Source of the DNA: Antitrichia curtipendula | Taxonomy: Eukaryota; Streptophyta; Bryopsida; Hypnales; Leucodontaceae | Length of the DNA stretch: 64,000 nucleotides | Direction of reading: 5' to 3' | NCBI GenBank assembly: GCA_951230915.1 | Contig: OX579633.1 | Span: forward strand, 27,810,574-27,874,573 | Shown: in pieces, positions 46,541 to 59,597 of the stretch | How the letters are laid out: the number at the start of each line of letters is the position of its first letter | How positions within the stretch are numbered: position 1 is the stretch's first letter | Position numbers and translations under genes: made by a program | Notes under the pieces: model-generated | Database searches by the model: none | The model's input: only the letters and a program-made list of their open reading frames with translations | Told to the model about the DNA's origin: nothing

Positions 46541-49500
46541 CGTGTTTGACTTCGTAGGTTCCTTGCTTGACACATGGAAATTGAAAATTTGGGGAAAAAT
46601 TCTTACAACTTTCTGAGTTCTCTCCTCCACCTCCAATTGCTCTAAAAACAAACTAAAGTTTCTGAAAAACACTTAAAAGTACTTTCAAATTCGAATCACA
46701 CTCATGAAATTGACTTTGGTTCTAACCCAAAAATTTGTGATACCACAAATTTGAGGAAGAGAATTGTTATAGATTTGTGAGAAACTTAATAGGCAGATTC
46801 CAAAAATTTAATAGGCTCTTACACTAGAAAGGAGAATCTAAGAGTAGAAGTGTCAGAAGAATTGAAGCCTTACAAAGTTGTAAATGATTATGCTCAAGCA
46901 AAGTGAAGAACTCACCATGCTTTGCAAAAACATTCACAAAACTTAACTTCACAACAATATGAAGTCATGAATTCTATTCATTTAAACACTCAAACCCTAA
47001 GATAGATGAACACTGACATTTTAATGAAACTCATTAAAAAATAAGGTAAATTTTTAAGGGAGCTAATCTAATATTATAATTTGAAGCTGAAATGCCTTGG
47101 ATGTCACATCATAAGATAGCATGCATTATATGGACTCCATAGAATACTTGAAAGTTATGAGTTTTAAAGCAAAAAATTTGGTGTAACCAAACCAAAAGTA
47201 AGTTCTTACAAATTTTTATGTTTGGCTTGTGTATGTTGATTACATCTTATGTAATCAACATCTAGATTTTTGTAACATTTTTTAGTCCAAATGTAAGTGT
47301 TTCAATTTAGTCAATGTTAATTATGTACATAACTTACAAACACTTCATACCTAGTGATGGCCCTTGTGTTGAGGTGAAATTTGAACCAAACTAGCCCAAA
47401 CCTAAAGTTTTCTACCTATTTCCAAGTATAATTATGTAGATATAGATTGATATGCTTGGAATTATTTCTTGTAGTTTTCTTGAGTTAAAGTGTTTTATTA
47501 AAGACAATATAGATTGATAATTTGTTTGAAAAAGGTTTGATTTCATTACAGATTAGCTATTTATGATTTAGAAATATAATTCAGTTAATGTTTAACTATT
47601 GATTTTTCTTGTACCTTAGATAGAGTAGATAACACCAACATACAAATTTGTTTACATTTCACAATCCTCTCAAAATCACTACCCAACCCTATTCAATAAA
47701 AATACCAACTATCTTTTCTAAAAATTATTAACTTTTGCCCCTCACTAAATATATGTATATAATTATAAGTACAAATACAATATATATAGGTATGAATATA
47801 AATATGAGTATGATATATTTACAAACATAAATATAAATGCAAATACAAGTATTGAGACAAGTACAAATTTGTAATTTTTCAATTATTTGTCAAAATGAGG
47901 ATTTTCATAAATCTAGATTTTGAAATTCCAAGAATTTATACTTTAAAATTTTAAAAAATCCATTTATGAGAAATTCCAAATCAGTAAAACCAAAATAATT
48001 TAGAAAATTTTGACCACCAACAAGAATTTGACACATGACCCTTTAGAATAATTTTCTAAAAAATTGAACTCTTAATAATGGTGCATAGGAGTGACGAGAC
48101 TATCTGCTGTCCATTCAAATACATCAGTCATGAGTTTGCTGTCCACTATTTATATTTTTGCAATACAATCATGACTTCTAAAATCAATTTTCTAATCCTC
48201 AATTTCTTTCTCAATCATTTTTTTCATACATTTAAATGACCAGTTTGTCCTCTAAGAGAATATGCATCAATAGGCTAAAAATCAACTTTTTAATCTCTTT
48301 TATTAGAAACAAATTGGATCATGATTCATCCATCATCTACACAATTTTGATTTAATTTGTTTTTACTAAATTGTAATGGCATCCAAACATCTTCTTCATG
48401 AAACCTTAGAATTTTATAAACCATGCAATTTGTAACAATCATTTTGGTGTTGTTGCATTACAAATTTGGGCTCTATTCTAGTTATATATTAAGAAACTGG
48501 AAATCATTTGTTCCATTTGCATACAAGTATTGTTGTTGATGTGAACATAGTTGAAACTTGAGACCACGGCTACTTATGGTGGCATCTTTCCCATAAGACA
48601 TAGATAAAAACTTTCAAGACTTAAGGCTCTAATTTGTCAAATTGACTCATAATGTCTTCTACCGACATCATTGTTTCCAGAGTTATAAAGTCGCATCCTC
48701 ATCTTGCCTTTAGGAAATATTCAATCTTTTCTACGAGGTTATTGAGCAAACTAAATAATGTGCAAGTGCAACCTCATTATGAAAAATACTGTTGAGTGAC
48801 TAGAGGAGTGCGGGATGTTGTTTCTATAACAAAACTCTATTTCCATCATATTGGAAATAACCTCAATTATAGAGTTGGTTTAATCATGCTTAATCAAATG
48901 AATGGTCAAAAAGAAGGAAACCATCACGCATAGTACTTAAGCCATATGTTTCATAACAAACTAACATGTGTATGGTTTTAGAACATAGATCCAATGGGCA
49001 CACATGCAATAGAAATTTAGGAATAATTTTGCACATTCATTGACAAATCTACTTAAGGTGAGAATCAAATATTGTATAATTATAGAGAAGCTATATGAAT
49101 TGGTTTTAAATTTTCAAAAGTTGAAAGTTGTAGAACGTATAAGTGTAATTCAAGTGAATCCAACATCCATATTACATATGTATCCCAAAAAAGACATTTA
49201 TAGTATCAAACAAAATTTCAAAGTAAAAGGCTTTAAAAATTATGAACAACTAGCTTTACAAAAGCTTGTCATTTTTGTATAGCTATCACCTCTACAATAA
49301 GCAAATTATTACCAAAATAGTTGCAAGTTCTAAGTTGTTGTGGCCCTTCAACTCCAATTGAAAACAAATCTTTTAGTTAGGTACTATCTACTTTTACATT
49401 TCCTATCCAAAAACTACAGTCAAGATTAGGTCAAAAACAAATTTAGGTATGACCACATTGTAATAGTGTTTTTGTCAACATCCCTGAGAACTTTAAAATA

Positions 49501-50440
49501 TGAAGAACACAAGTAATTGTACCTAGTGGTCAAATAATAATTAAAGCCACAAATTGTGATTATGCAAATGCTTTAAAACATGTTTTCTTCTAATAGATTT
49601 AAAATATTGCGAAATTTTATAATCCATGCAAAAAATTTATTATTTAAAAAATATTTTTCTAAGAATTTTGACATTTGGTTCTTAAAATAGTTTTTGCCAT
49701 CCCTAACCATTAGATATAGAAGTAGGGACTAAGTATGATGATTTCCACTATTAGAATGTAGCACTAAGTATTTTCTCAAAAGTCACACTATTTTAATTTA
49801 GCACTAGTCATGTTGAAATATTATTATATTGTACTAATTTCTATACAAGAAAGGTTTGGTTGTACTAATCTTGTGTCATCACTCATAGGATAAATCAATA
49901 TATTATTCTAATGGTTAGGTTTGATGATCCTTGACAAACAAACAATTAAAGTTTTCAAATGTGATTTGGCAAATGCATAAAAATAAAAGTTTTTGTTTCT
50001 TGTGGTATAATGTTAATAAAATAATAATAGTCCAAATTTTTTTGCATTTATTTCAAAAAAAATTTGCGCTGATCTTGACAATTGAATATAGTACTAAAGG
50101 TAATACTTGCATATAACATAATGGAAACAAAATTCATTCTGATTCTAACTTAACTAACACCAATTGGAACTTAAAGAAAATTAAAGAAAGAAATAGTGTT
50201 TTGGGAGGCAATTTATAACTCAAAAGCTAAAATATTTGGAAGGAATATTTGACAATAGATTTTTCTATTTTCAATAGATGAAATCATTGAATAGCTAAAA
50301 AGTCTAAGGAAATATTGCTCTATTGTGGATGAATATTTACAATTTGAGATGAAAACAAGCATTTTCATCTATGTCTATGTTTTGAATGTTTCATTTATAT
50401 TGATGGATGTTAATAGTTTCTCCACTCTAATGGAGACTTA
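46541..50440. other. AT-rich shared non-coding block, unit 3 first part
   Basis: Counterpart of 10400-14300 in unit 1, more diverged. No gene or RNA is seen. Confidence 0.6.
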
Positions 50441-50993
50441 GAGGGTGCACTTAGTTCTACTACAACAAATCACATGCGAACAAGTGGTTTTTAATCAAAT
50501 ATAATTTCAACCTAAAATTTTGAGCACTGTGTAATAATGACTATAGGTTTCTATTGCCAAGATTTTCAATTCAAATTAAATATGAAATGATTTCTAGAAG
50601 AGGTTGAAATTGAACTAAAATGGCATGTTTTCCAACTCAAATAATTATAAAAAACACATTTAGATGACCATTAAATCAATATTCAACTCAAAAGGAGATT
50701 TCAATAGAGAGTTATTTTTAGGAATTTTTTGTTCATTTTTAAACAATTTTTTCTTATATAATATAGGGAAGTGAAAGTTTTTTTTTTTCTACAATGTATC
50801 TTTTTACTTCAAAATTTGTAACTCATTATTATTAACAAATAAAAATATCAATAATTCAAAACATAAACTTACAAAGTAGGAAAATATATTTATATTTTAT
50901 TTATTTATTTATATTTAAAATTCAAAAAGTATGTAGAGGGTCCAAAGTTTTATTCGCACGTGGTTTCTAATGGATACTCTAAGTGAACTCCCC
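50441..50993. mobile_element. ~550-bp insertion with imperfect inverted ends
   Basis: Private to unit 3. Units 1 and 2 read CCACTCTACTAGACAT(T/C)GCTTTG through this point. The left end GAGGGTGCACTTAG and the complement of the right end (CTAAGTGAACTCCCC) share CACTTAG with imperfect termini. The flanks GAGACTTAGA and GAGACTGGAGA suggest a duplicated target of about 8-10 bases, which would fit a hAT or Mutator type. No coding content. Confidence 0.6.
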
Positions 50994-51307
50994 GAGACTG
51001 GAGATTGCTTTCTATGATGCCCCAAACTAATGAAAAACAACAATGTGGAAAGAAGTCTCTTTTGTCCTAAAATTATAAAATCTTAGAAACAAATTTTGTT
51101 CCTATAGGAAACAATTGAAGTAACCCCTAAGTGGTCCCATGTACACATTGTATCAACAAAAACATTAGAAACATCAACTATACTTCTTTTATACTATATA
51201 GTTGAAAAAAAAATTAGACTAGTAAAGTCCAAACATGGATTTATTTGAACTTTGGGTGAATTTATAAAAAAATGGTCCTTCTCCTAAAGTTTGTAGGCAA
51301 TACCAAG

Positions 51308-52100
51308 CTAATTTCTATGTATTCTGGGCTTGTGCTACATGGTCTTTTTTATTACAAATCTATAAGCATGTAGAACTCTCAAAAAGTATTTTGGATACAT
51401 TTTTGAGTTTTTTGAATAAGTAGAAATTTTGGGACCTATTTTTTGGCTAGTCATTACAAAAAATTCAGCCCTCGGGAGTGCTATAAGTTTTGCAGGGTTG
51501 TGGTGCAATTAGGGGAAAAATGAATTTTTTTTAATTTTTTTAAAATTAATTTTTTTTAGGGGGAACCTGACGTGGCACTACTTGTGCCATGTCAGACTGG
51601 AGAATTTTTCAATTTAAAAAAATAAAAAAATAAAAAATAAAATAATTTTTTATATTTTTCTGTAACTACACCGTGGGGGGTGCCAAAAAACCTTTCTTAA
51701 CAGCATTTTTGAGGGCTGAAACTTTTTGTAATGTGTTGCCATTTAGAGGCACTAGATTTGTCTATAGGGATGAAAGGTTCCTTTATATAGTATACGTCTA
51801 AGCATGTGCTCATTATGGTGTACATTAGGTGTTTTTGTGCAAAGTGTTCTTCAGATTATTTGTATTCCTGTATGTGTATATGAAATCAAATTTGTGTATA
51901 AATTCAAAAATGCTATATATTGTAAATATGTACAAGCTTGAAAAAAAATCTCATTTAGAGGTCTTACACATTGTTGATGTAGTTACAAAACATTTGGATG
52001 TTTAGGTAATTTTAAAGCTTGTACAATATTGCCCGAAATATATGCAAATTTTATGGAACCTACATGGCGATGGAATTGGAAAAATAACTGGTTGTAATTA
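51308..52100. other. Unit-3-specific replacement segment containing a 282-bp foldback
   Basis: Here unit 3 departs from units 1 and 2: it lacks the sequence equivalent to 30150-31910 and has this stretch instead. At 51452-51733 lies a palindromic element whose ends CATTACAAAAAATTCAGCCC and GGGCTGAAACTTTTTGTAATG are inverted. The middle has a GACGTGGCACTACTTGTGCC palindrome. No gene is seen. Confidence 0.6.
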
Positions 52101-53382
52101 GAAAACATAGGCATAAAAATTGAGAAAGAATCTATTTAATTTCAATTTTAAGTAAAAAATAGGAAAAATAACCAAACAGGTCACTTATAAAACCAATTCC
52201 ATATAGGAATTGGAGAAAATTAGCTGGTAACACTAAAAAACTTCATGGACATTGTAACTTAACCATGCTATAAATTTTTTTTAACCCATTGAACCAAATG
52301 AGCTTCTATTAATACTTCATTGGTGGCAATTTCACCTTATTTACAACTTATTGAGATTAATAATGCATTGTTATAATCCATCCTACTTTTATTATGCTAT
52401 GAGACTTTAACCCTGACATCTTTTAATAAGGGCATTGCATAAATTGAATTATACATCCTCCAACACCTCAAGACTATCAATGACATTAATTCATAAACTC
52501 TTTGCACCCAAGATACATTCCCTCAGACTTACAATACACATGGCAAGGGGGTGAAACTACATACATTTCACACTCATTGATGATTTCTACTCAAGTCAAA
52601 CAACACAACTTGCATCACATATATATAAACCTCTAACCATTTTTTAATAAGGCAAGAATTTTATACATCCCTCCAAACACTCTATTCACACGACACTTTC
52701 CACTCAACCTACCAAACAATAGCTTCACCTGCTCCAATCCATACCGTCAACCAACCTTGAAAAATTCAAAACTTCTTACATGGAACAAAATGCACACATA
52801 CTTTCAACCTTAGAAACAATCCTAAAACATCCATCTCTCAATAGAAATTAATGAAATTTTGCTTGCAATGCAATTAACATTGTTACAAGGATCAAACCAC
52901 ATTCAAAGGTACCATTGGAATTATTTTGATACGACAGGATTAGAGTCATTTTTTGAACTTTTACAGCTCTAAATTACTTTGATGTTGTTATATTTTTTAA
53001 TAAATTTATAGATAAATAGTATTGCAATGCATTCCTTTAGTAAGTTGGAGAAAAAATTTCATAAGTAAAATCCTCAAAAGGACATAAATGAGTAGCTGCA
53101 AGGCTAAATTCAGTGCTTATATTATAATATAGAACTTTAGAAGGATTTTTTATTCAAGTTTTTTATATTTTTCAAGTATATAACTATTTAGAAGAGTTTT
53201 TAGTGAATAAATACTGGGCACAAAATAGTATATATTTTTAATTAATTAATTTTTTTTAATAAATTATTGATTTATTCTTTAAAAAAATTTAGACATTCAA
53301 TTCCAAAAATAGCCTTCATACGACTTTGAAGTGAATAATATACACATTTTTGCCTTAACACAATCATCATTTAAATATTTTT
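52101..53382. other. AT-rich shared non-coding block, unit 3 second part
   Basis: Counterpart of 31915-33180 in unit 2. No gene is seen. Confidence 0.6.
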
Positions 53383-54350
53383 ATGGGCCCCATTGGAAAC
53401 GCAGATGCTCCCAACATTGGGAACGTCGGCGTTTCCAGCGGGGGACGCCCGGATCGAAGACCCGTCTGCTGCGTGCTTACGACAACCATGGAAAGGAACA
53501 CAATTTAGGTCTTTCATCGCCATAGTCAGTAGGCTCAAAAGAACCAATCACTCAATGCACTGAATGATTTCTCACCTTTTAATATTAATCTTTAAGGAGC
53601 AGCTGTAGTGAGGCCTTGGCTAGATATTGCACCGTGACACTACAAATCCTATAATACAGATACATGATTCTACTACAGCTAAAATCACTAAATTGATGAT
53701 GAAGCTGTACCTCTGAACTTCAGTACGCATTTTATTGCTCATCTTAGCATGATATGGTCTTGCATCTACTCCTGCTTTTTGAAGAGCCTCCACAACCTGA
53801 AGAATAGATTTGTTATCAATCTGCTAAAATTTGGACCCAAAATAAAACTTAAACTACTAAGCATTTATGTCTTGTACTATAAACTAGGGGGCAAGGTTTA
53901 TATCATCACCTCATTCACGTCGTTCACAATTGTACAATAAGGTAGGAGGCTCTGAAAGCAAGCATCTAAGGGCTGGTCTGCCTTTTTCATGTGGATTCTT
54001 GTATGGGATTATTTTTAGCTCATTTTTCAGACAAAGAAAAATAGATTGCGATTGTAACACAAGTCGTTTCATATTTTTTGAAGCATTTTTGAATTACTTA
54101 TGAATTTTCAAACGTAATGAGTCATAGGTCCCTATTTATGACCCTAGGTCTTCCATAAACTGTTCAGATGCAGTTTCAAAAGAGAAATGGGAAATCAAAG
54201 AGAATGATTGGCTCTTGCAATAAATAATATTTCTTTTACTGATCCATTCAATGACTACAGAAGATCCATTTAAAGACCACCTTATGTCCATTTCAGGCGA
54301 GTCTACATGAGTAGTTCTAAATGCCCGCTCGCTTTCAAAGCCTCCTACCT

Positions 54351-56332
54351 TATATGATTGTCGATCCACTCTTTCCCACATCTTTCAGAATCTCCCTTGC
54401 AAGCTCTTCCCTAAAAACGGCAGTGCAGTTAAGTCCTTTGACTCCATAAAAGATATTTGGTCGGTCAAATGACGATATCGCAGTAAAAGCATTCTGCAAT
54501 TTCAGGGATTCTATTATATCCGCTCGAACCTTGTCTCATAACCACTTCATGTGAGCTGCAAATATATGGAACTGATAATAGTGGGCATTAACCAGTCAGG
54601 CCAGTAGAATAATACACCAAGCTTTACGAAATCAATAACTAAAACGTTTCAGCAAACAACATTTTTTTTTAAAGTCTCTCTGTGACTTAGGTGGGAACCA
54701 ATTTAAACGAAATGTAGACCTCTGAATCTATAGAAAAGCTTTGCAATAACTCTATGTGCACAAGAAGAGAAGAAGATTTCAGCACTTACTTATGTGTGGC
54801 AGTTGCAGTAAGGGCAACAAAAGGCACCTTCGGCAGGAAAGGTCTTAGATTGTCAAGGTTCTGATACCATGCCTGCGGAACATTCGCCCATGTTCCTTAG
54901 TACAAGTTTATACGAATGTAGGATAAGCATGTGGTCAAAAAACTGAAAAGAAATCCGATACCTGAAATCGTGACCCCATTCAGAGACACAATGGGCTTCA
55001 TCTATGGCTAGTAGAGACACTCCTTTCCTCAAAAGTGTTGTCCAGAAACTGCACAACACAACAACACAAAAGCTCCTTTGAGATCTTAAATTTGAGAGAA
55101 CAGGTCGTATGAGAAAGAAAGTGGTCGGAAGAAATAAAATATCCAGCTTTCAACATACACATCTAGTTAGAAAATATTTCAATCTAAAGGTTGACTGACC
55201 TCTAAAAAACAGTACAAGCCTTCTCCGGTGTCATGTACAGTACATCAAACTCGCCATTCTCAGCCCGATTGTTCACAGTCCTATCTGTTTGAGCACTACC
55301 CATGTATTCAGCGCAAATCCCTCTTTGTTGCAAACCCATCACCCGCTCTCCAAACAGTACACAGGGACTTTTATCAATGTAGATAACATAACATGAACAT
55401 GAAATGTGCAATACACAAAACACGTGACATCCCAATTTGACAAAAAGAGCCAGAAATCTCTCCGTCCTACACCTCAAAAGATACCCCCACTAGATTATGA
55501 TAAATTTATGATCATAGGACGTTAGATCAAAACAAAATATTGTCAAGCTATTGGACATTTAATAGTTGCCAATGTAATTTCAAGTTAATGCCAACGATAT
55601 TAACTTCACGCCAACATTTAGTAAACACCATTTGCTTTGCACTAACATTAACTCCACATGAAGACTACAAGAGTCAAACTTAACGTCAAGGACTATTGTC
55701 AATCTATTGGGGGTGCCCTGTTGTTATGTAAATGATATAAAAGAAAAATAGTGAAAAGGATGCAATGTAACAAAGAACTCTTCACATGTAACAGACGGGA
55801 GCATGTATCATACTTGATCTTGCATGAGACTAATGAGAGGACTTATTACAACTGCAGTCTTCTTGGTGATGAGAGGTGGTAACTGATAACTGACCACATC
55901 AAAGCAACTCATTCAGTGAAGTCTTCTTCAACACACTCAGCCATGAAACCCTAAACCCTAAAACCCACAAAAATGCGTTTACGAAGACTATAATCTTCGA
56001 CCAAATTCAAACATTTTGCCCATCACAGATTCTATCACTTTTACGTCACCCAACTGGTCCATCAGTCAGAGTAGGCACTTACCAGATAGACTTCCCACTC
56101 CCAGTGGCCATGATCACCAAGCAATCCTTTCCTTTCAGAATTTGTGCGACCACCTCTTTTTGAAATGGACGGAACGAGGAGTATCCAAAAAACTCCTACT
56201 CGAAATAGCCCAACAGTCGTTATTCACAAGCCCAACAAATGTCAAGTGCCGTAATGACGTAATTCAAAACGAGGAAATGACTGCAGTGTGTGCAAAAGGA
56301 TTAAGTGAGCTAACCTTCAGGACTTTCTCCAT
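54351..56332 (-). pseudogene. RecQ-family DNA helicase 5' fragment (motifs I to about IV), broken
   Basis: Seven minus-strand exons are recognisable. 56332-56315 encodes MEKVLK. 56195-56083 encodes FFGYSSFRPFQKEVV and the Walker A ATGSGKS. 55889-55814 encodes YQLPP and SPLISLMQDQ. 55342-55200 encodes QQRGICAEYMGSAQTD and YMTPEKAC. 55048-54962 encodes the helicase box AIDEAHC and SEWGHDF. About 54876-54790 encodes LRPFLPKVPFVALTATAT, and 54529 to about 54351 encodes SFDRPNIFYGVK. The arrangement is that of RecQ helicases, 3'-5' DNA unwinding enzymes of genome maintenance. Lesions: an in-frame TAG just after KACTVF, weakened or lost acceptors before exons 4 and 7, a one-base frame mismatch entering exon 6, and a stop at the end of exon 7. 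The rest of the helicase core and the C-terminus are absent. It is a captured, decayed copy, with 5' flank up to about 57300. Confidence 0.85.
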
Positions 56333-57377
56333 CGCTGCCAATATTTTATCAACGACAACAACTGTAATTTCTGGCAGCAGGAGGATCAATTTCTTTTCTA
56401 CATCATCCTTTGTGACCCAACAAAATCCCTAATTATGTGAGTAACAGCACAGGCAGAGGAGCAAAGGGATTAGGATTTCCCAACCGAAAACAGAAAACTA
56501 GCCCTAATTACAACCGCAACTGCAAAAACGCACGCTAAGTTAGCTACACTGCAGATTAATCTCCACTGAACTACAGTCTTGGCGCTCATTCAGATGTCCA
56601 AAATTCCATCTTCCTTGGAGTAAAAACCAATGCAGCACCGGCAACCATAAATGCAGATGATCTCATTCAATTCCCAAAATCTAACACACCTGCAAAAACT
56701 GCCAAAGCTGGCAATTCAAATGCGAACGACACCCGCGTACGAAAGCAGCGCAGCTACAAACACAAAACTCAAATCCTCAGCCAAAATCAAACGAAATGTC
56801 ACATTGACCAAGAAGCATCACATGCTACAGCAAAGACGACAACCACATCATCTCTGCACAACTGGCATTAGCACAAAGCAACGTAAAACCCTGCTCACGG
56901 TAAATGGGGAACGCACGGTGACAGGACGGCATCAGTGGCTACACCGTAAAACCCTAAACCCTTTGCCTCTTTGATTGTTGGGGAGATTTTGAGGCGACCT
57001 TCAATTTGCAGTCCAGACCAAGTTTCATGCAAGATTTTCACGCCAATTTAACATCACAGCACTTGAATTCTGGACATCGACACTGAATTTTCCATTTCTA
57101 TTTAAAATGTGGATGAAGTCGCCAAATTTGGATGAAAAAGTGCATAAATATGATTGAAAAGTATTTTTTTGGTCCAAAAGATGGATGAACGTAGAAATGC
57201 AATGCATCACCAAATTTTAAGTGATCGCCATCTTGGCACTTTCTCAAAAAGCTTAAAAAAAGGGCTGATCTCAACTTCAGACATGGTTTTGAATTTTCTG
57301 TAGACAATTGTTGGAGTTATGTTCTAGTACTGTATCTAGTAACGGTTTCTCAAACAAGAGGATAGATTGATCTCAAA

Positions 57378-57983
57378 ATGGACGTTCTATATAGGTCTAC
57401 GAATAAAAATGAATGTGATACAATTGAATTAGAAACGATAACTACACTCCAAACATTAGGAAGAAATGGCTATAACATAACAAAAAAAAATCCTTGTAAA
57501 GATTCTAAATTTAAATATTTACATTCAAAGGGTATTATTTAACATTTTCAAAGAAATGATATTTTCAATGGAAATTGTCCATGAGTTTCAAAAAATTTAA
57601 AATAAAATAAAGAAATGATGTTTTAGTAAACACATGGCAGGATGACACAAGAGCAGACATCAGGAAGAAGGAACAAACAGACCTCCTCCAAAAACTTCAC
57701 CAAAAAGAGTGCTACGAATGCAGGAATAACACAAAGGCAGGGATGAAAGAATCAAAATTGATGCTCTTCTTTGCGATTGGGGGTCGGAGTTCGACACCAG
57801 AATGCAAGTCGGAGAAGACGAAGTTCAAAACATTCTTGAGCTTGTACAATACATCTAATGTGAAGTCGCCAGTCACCATACAGCAAGGGAGGGGTTCAAA
57901 CTTCATGGGTTGATTAACTGAATAAAAAAACTTATTATTTAAAATTATTTTTGTAAGTGATTCTCGAGGGCCCACACGACTTG
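57378..57983. repeat. Right-end module of the unit 3 gene-capturing element
   Basis: Matches 36770-37383 of unit 2. The minus-strand frame 57975-57712 (87 codons) keeps the same peptide core with extra residues at its start. Unidentified. Confidence 0.65.
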
Positions 57984-58473
57984 TTTATATTAAAAAAGAA
58001 GTTCACATGCTTTTACTTTTGAATATTATAGAAAATGAAAAATTATTCAAATTGTAGCAAAAGAGTGAAGAGTCTTTTTTTATTCTATCATATGATTATG
58101 TATACAAGTTGTTGTTTTTGATTCAATCACATTATTATTCATCAAAAATTAGATCCCTTTTCTACCATTGAGAAACCTGAAAAGTTGATATCTGAGCTTC
58201 AGTTGGAGCTATAATAAAGATATTTTAAATAGAAGAATAGTAGGACTTGAATTACTAGTCAAAAAGGACTAAACAACCTATAATTAAATGATTTGTATTA
58301 AAAAAAATAATTAAAAAGAAGTTACATTGTAAATTTTAGTGGGTTTGACCCCTTTTGTGGTACCTTTGAGTGTGATTTGACCCACAAGCAATTATGACTA
58401 AAATCTCCATGATACTTGCGCCACCTTGCTACCACCACCATTATCAGCCATGGCCTCCTTCTAAGGAGATTAT

Positions 58474-58477
58474 TTAA
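58474..58477. other. Empty TTAA target site of the 930-bp element
   Basis: Unit 4 reads AAGGAGATTATTTAATAAAA here, whereas units 1 and 2 carry the 930-bp element between two TTAA copies in the same flanks. The surroundings on both sides (TCTAAGGAGATTATTTAA, then AAAAAAATACAAAAA) align. Confidence 0.8.
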
Positions 58478-58718
58478 TAAAAAAAATACAAAAAGAGTGG
58501 AAACAAAAACTAAATATTAACACCACCCCTCAAAAAGAAATAAGGTAACTACACCTAATTTTGACCACTTTCAAAAAACCGATTAGGATGCATGTTGAAT
58601 TGCTTATTTGTCCAATTTTAAGTGAAGCTACCTTATATCCTACACAAAGGTCAAATTTGGCAAAAATTAAGTCATTTAAAAAAAATATGACACATGCCAT
58701 TTTGTGAATGGTGTGAGG

Positions 58719-59597
58719 TGATGTAGACCTATAAGAATCTAATGTGGAAAATCAGTTTTGGCATTGAGGTGCCGAATCACACCTTCACGTATTGTACACC
58801 ATCAAGCATTACCCTCTCTAGCAACAACATCTTCTTCTATTAAGTCTCACACCCTTTTACACATGTGGGAAGTGCAATTACACGCGTCGCTTTCTACTTG
58901 CTCTGCCATTCCGCAACCTATTTAATCAGTATGGGCACATCCACCCGCACATCCAAGAGATCATTTATCCAAAACTTTTGTGCAAAGAAGGGCACCACGA
59001 TGGCGAAAACGGTTGAACCTTTGTTAATATTAACCCTTGGGTGCCCCAACAACGGGATCTTGTCTCTTGAAATTTAAAAATTTCCTTGTTTGACTATTAT
59101 AATCTTTTCAATAATACAACCAAAGGACTTGTCCCTTTCGCTTGGAGCTTCAGCCTCATCTCCACTACCAATTCACTAGAGTCAATTTATGTGAATCTCT
59201 TGTTAAGTGATAGTTTGATTGAAATGAATTCACAAAGGTTTGGATTTTAGTGAATGTGCACTAGGCACTCACGGGTTACAACTGGAGTGGACAACTGCAA
59301 TGGCTCAGTTGGTGTTTGGAGCATTAATGTGGATAGAAGCACCACCCAATCTTTTTCCTAGTCACCATGTCTCTACCGTTCTTGACCTTGCGTAATATTG
59401 GATCAATATGCTGCTGAGTGTTTTCGAAGATTGAAAGAAGTTTTCCAAAGGGACTCTTTTTCTGAGTAGCCGGCCTGGGTTCAGGTTTCCGATTGCAATT
59501 TATAAGGAACATCTCTTGGCTTTATTCAAAACCTTTGAGCTTCTGTCTTCTGTTGAAAAGACATCAATGAAATTCGGAATTTATTGCCCTCTACTGC
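58719..59597. repeat. Start of tandem unit 4 (diverged)
   Basis: A diverged marker (TGATGTAGACCTATAAGAAT) is followed by the block otherwise found only in unit 1 (3180-3990). Similarity ends at about 59597, so no fourth thaumatin-like gene is present in the window. Confidence 0.7.

Larger units (their letters stand above)
53383..57983. mobile_element. ~4.6-kb gene-capturing element in unit 3 (RecQ helicase fragment)
   Basis: The left end ATGGGCCCCATTGGAAACGC and the right ~600 bases match the unit 2 element at 33183-37383. The insertion point is different: here it lies within CATTTAAATATTTTTTATATTG as read in unit 1. The interior carries the RecQ-like fragment on the minus strand and its upstream region. 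The low-complexity target leaves the duplication undetermined. No transposase is present. Confidence 0.7.
39103..58718. repeat. Tandem segmental duplication, unit 3
   Basis: It begins with the marker TGACATGGACATATATGAAT and ends at the diverged fourth marker (58719). It contains the 3.4-kb element (39347-42752), thaumatin-like gene 3, the AT-rich block (46535-53380) with private insertions at 50441-50993 and within 51308-52100, and the RecQ-carrying element (53383-57983). Its AT-rich block is more diverged from units 1 and 2 than those are from each other. Confidence 0.8.

Noticed and set aside
33183..57983. Helitron identity for the gene-capturing elements
   Set aside because: The inferred ends do not show 5' TC and 3' CTRR with a hairpin, and insertion is not clearly between A and T.
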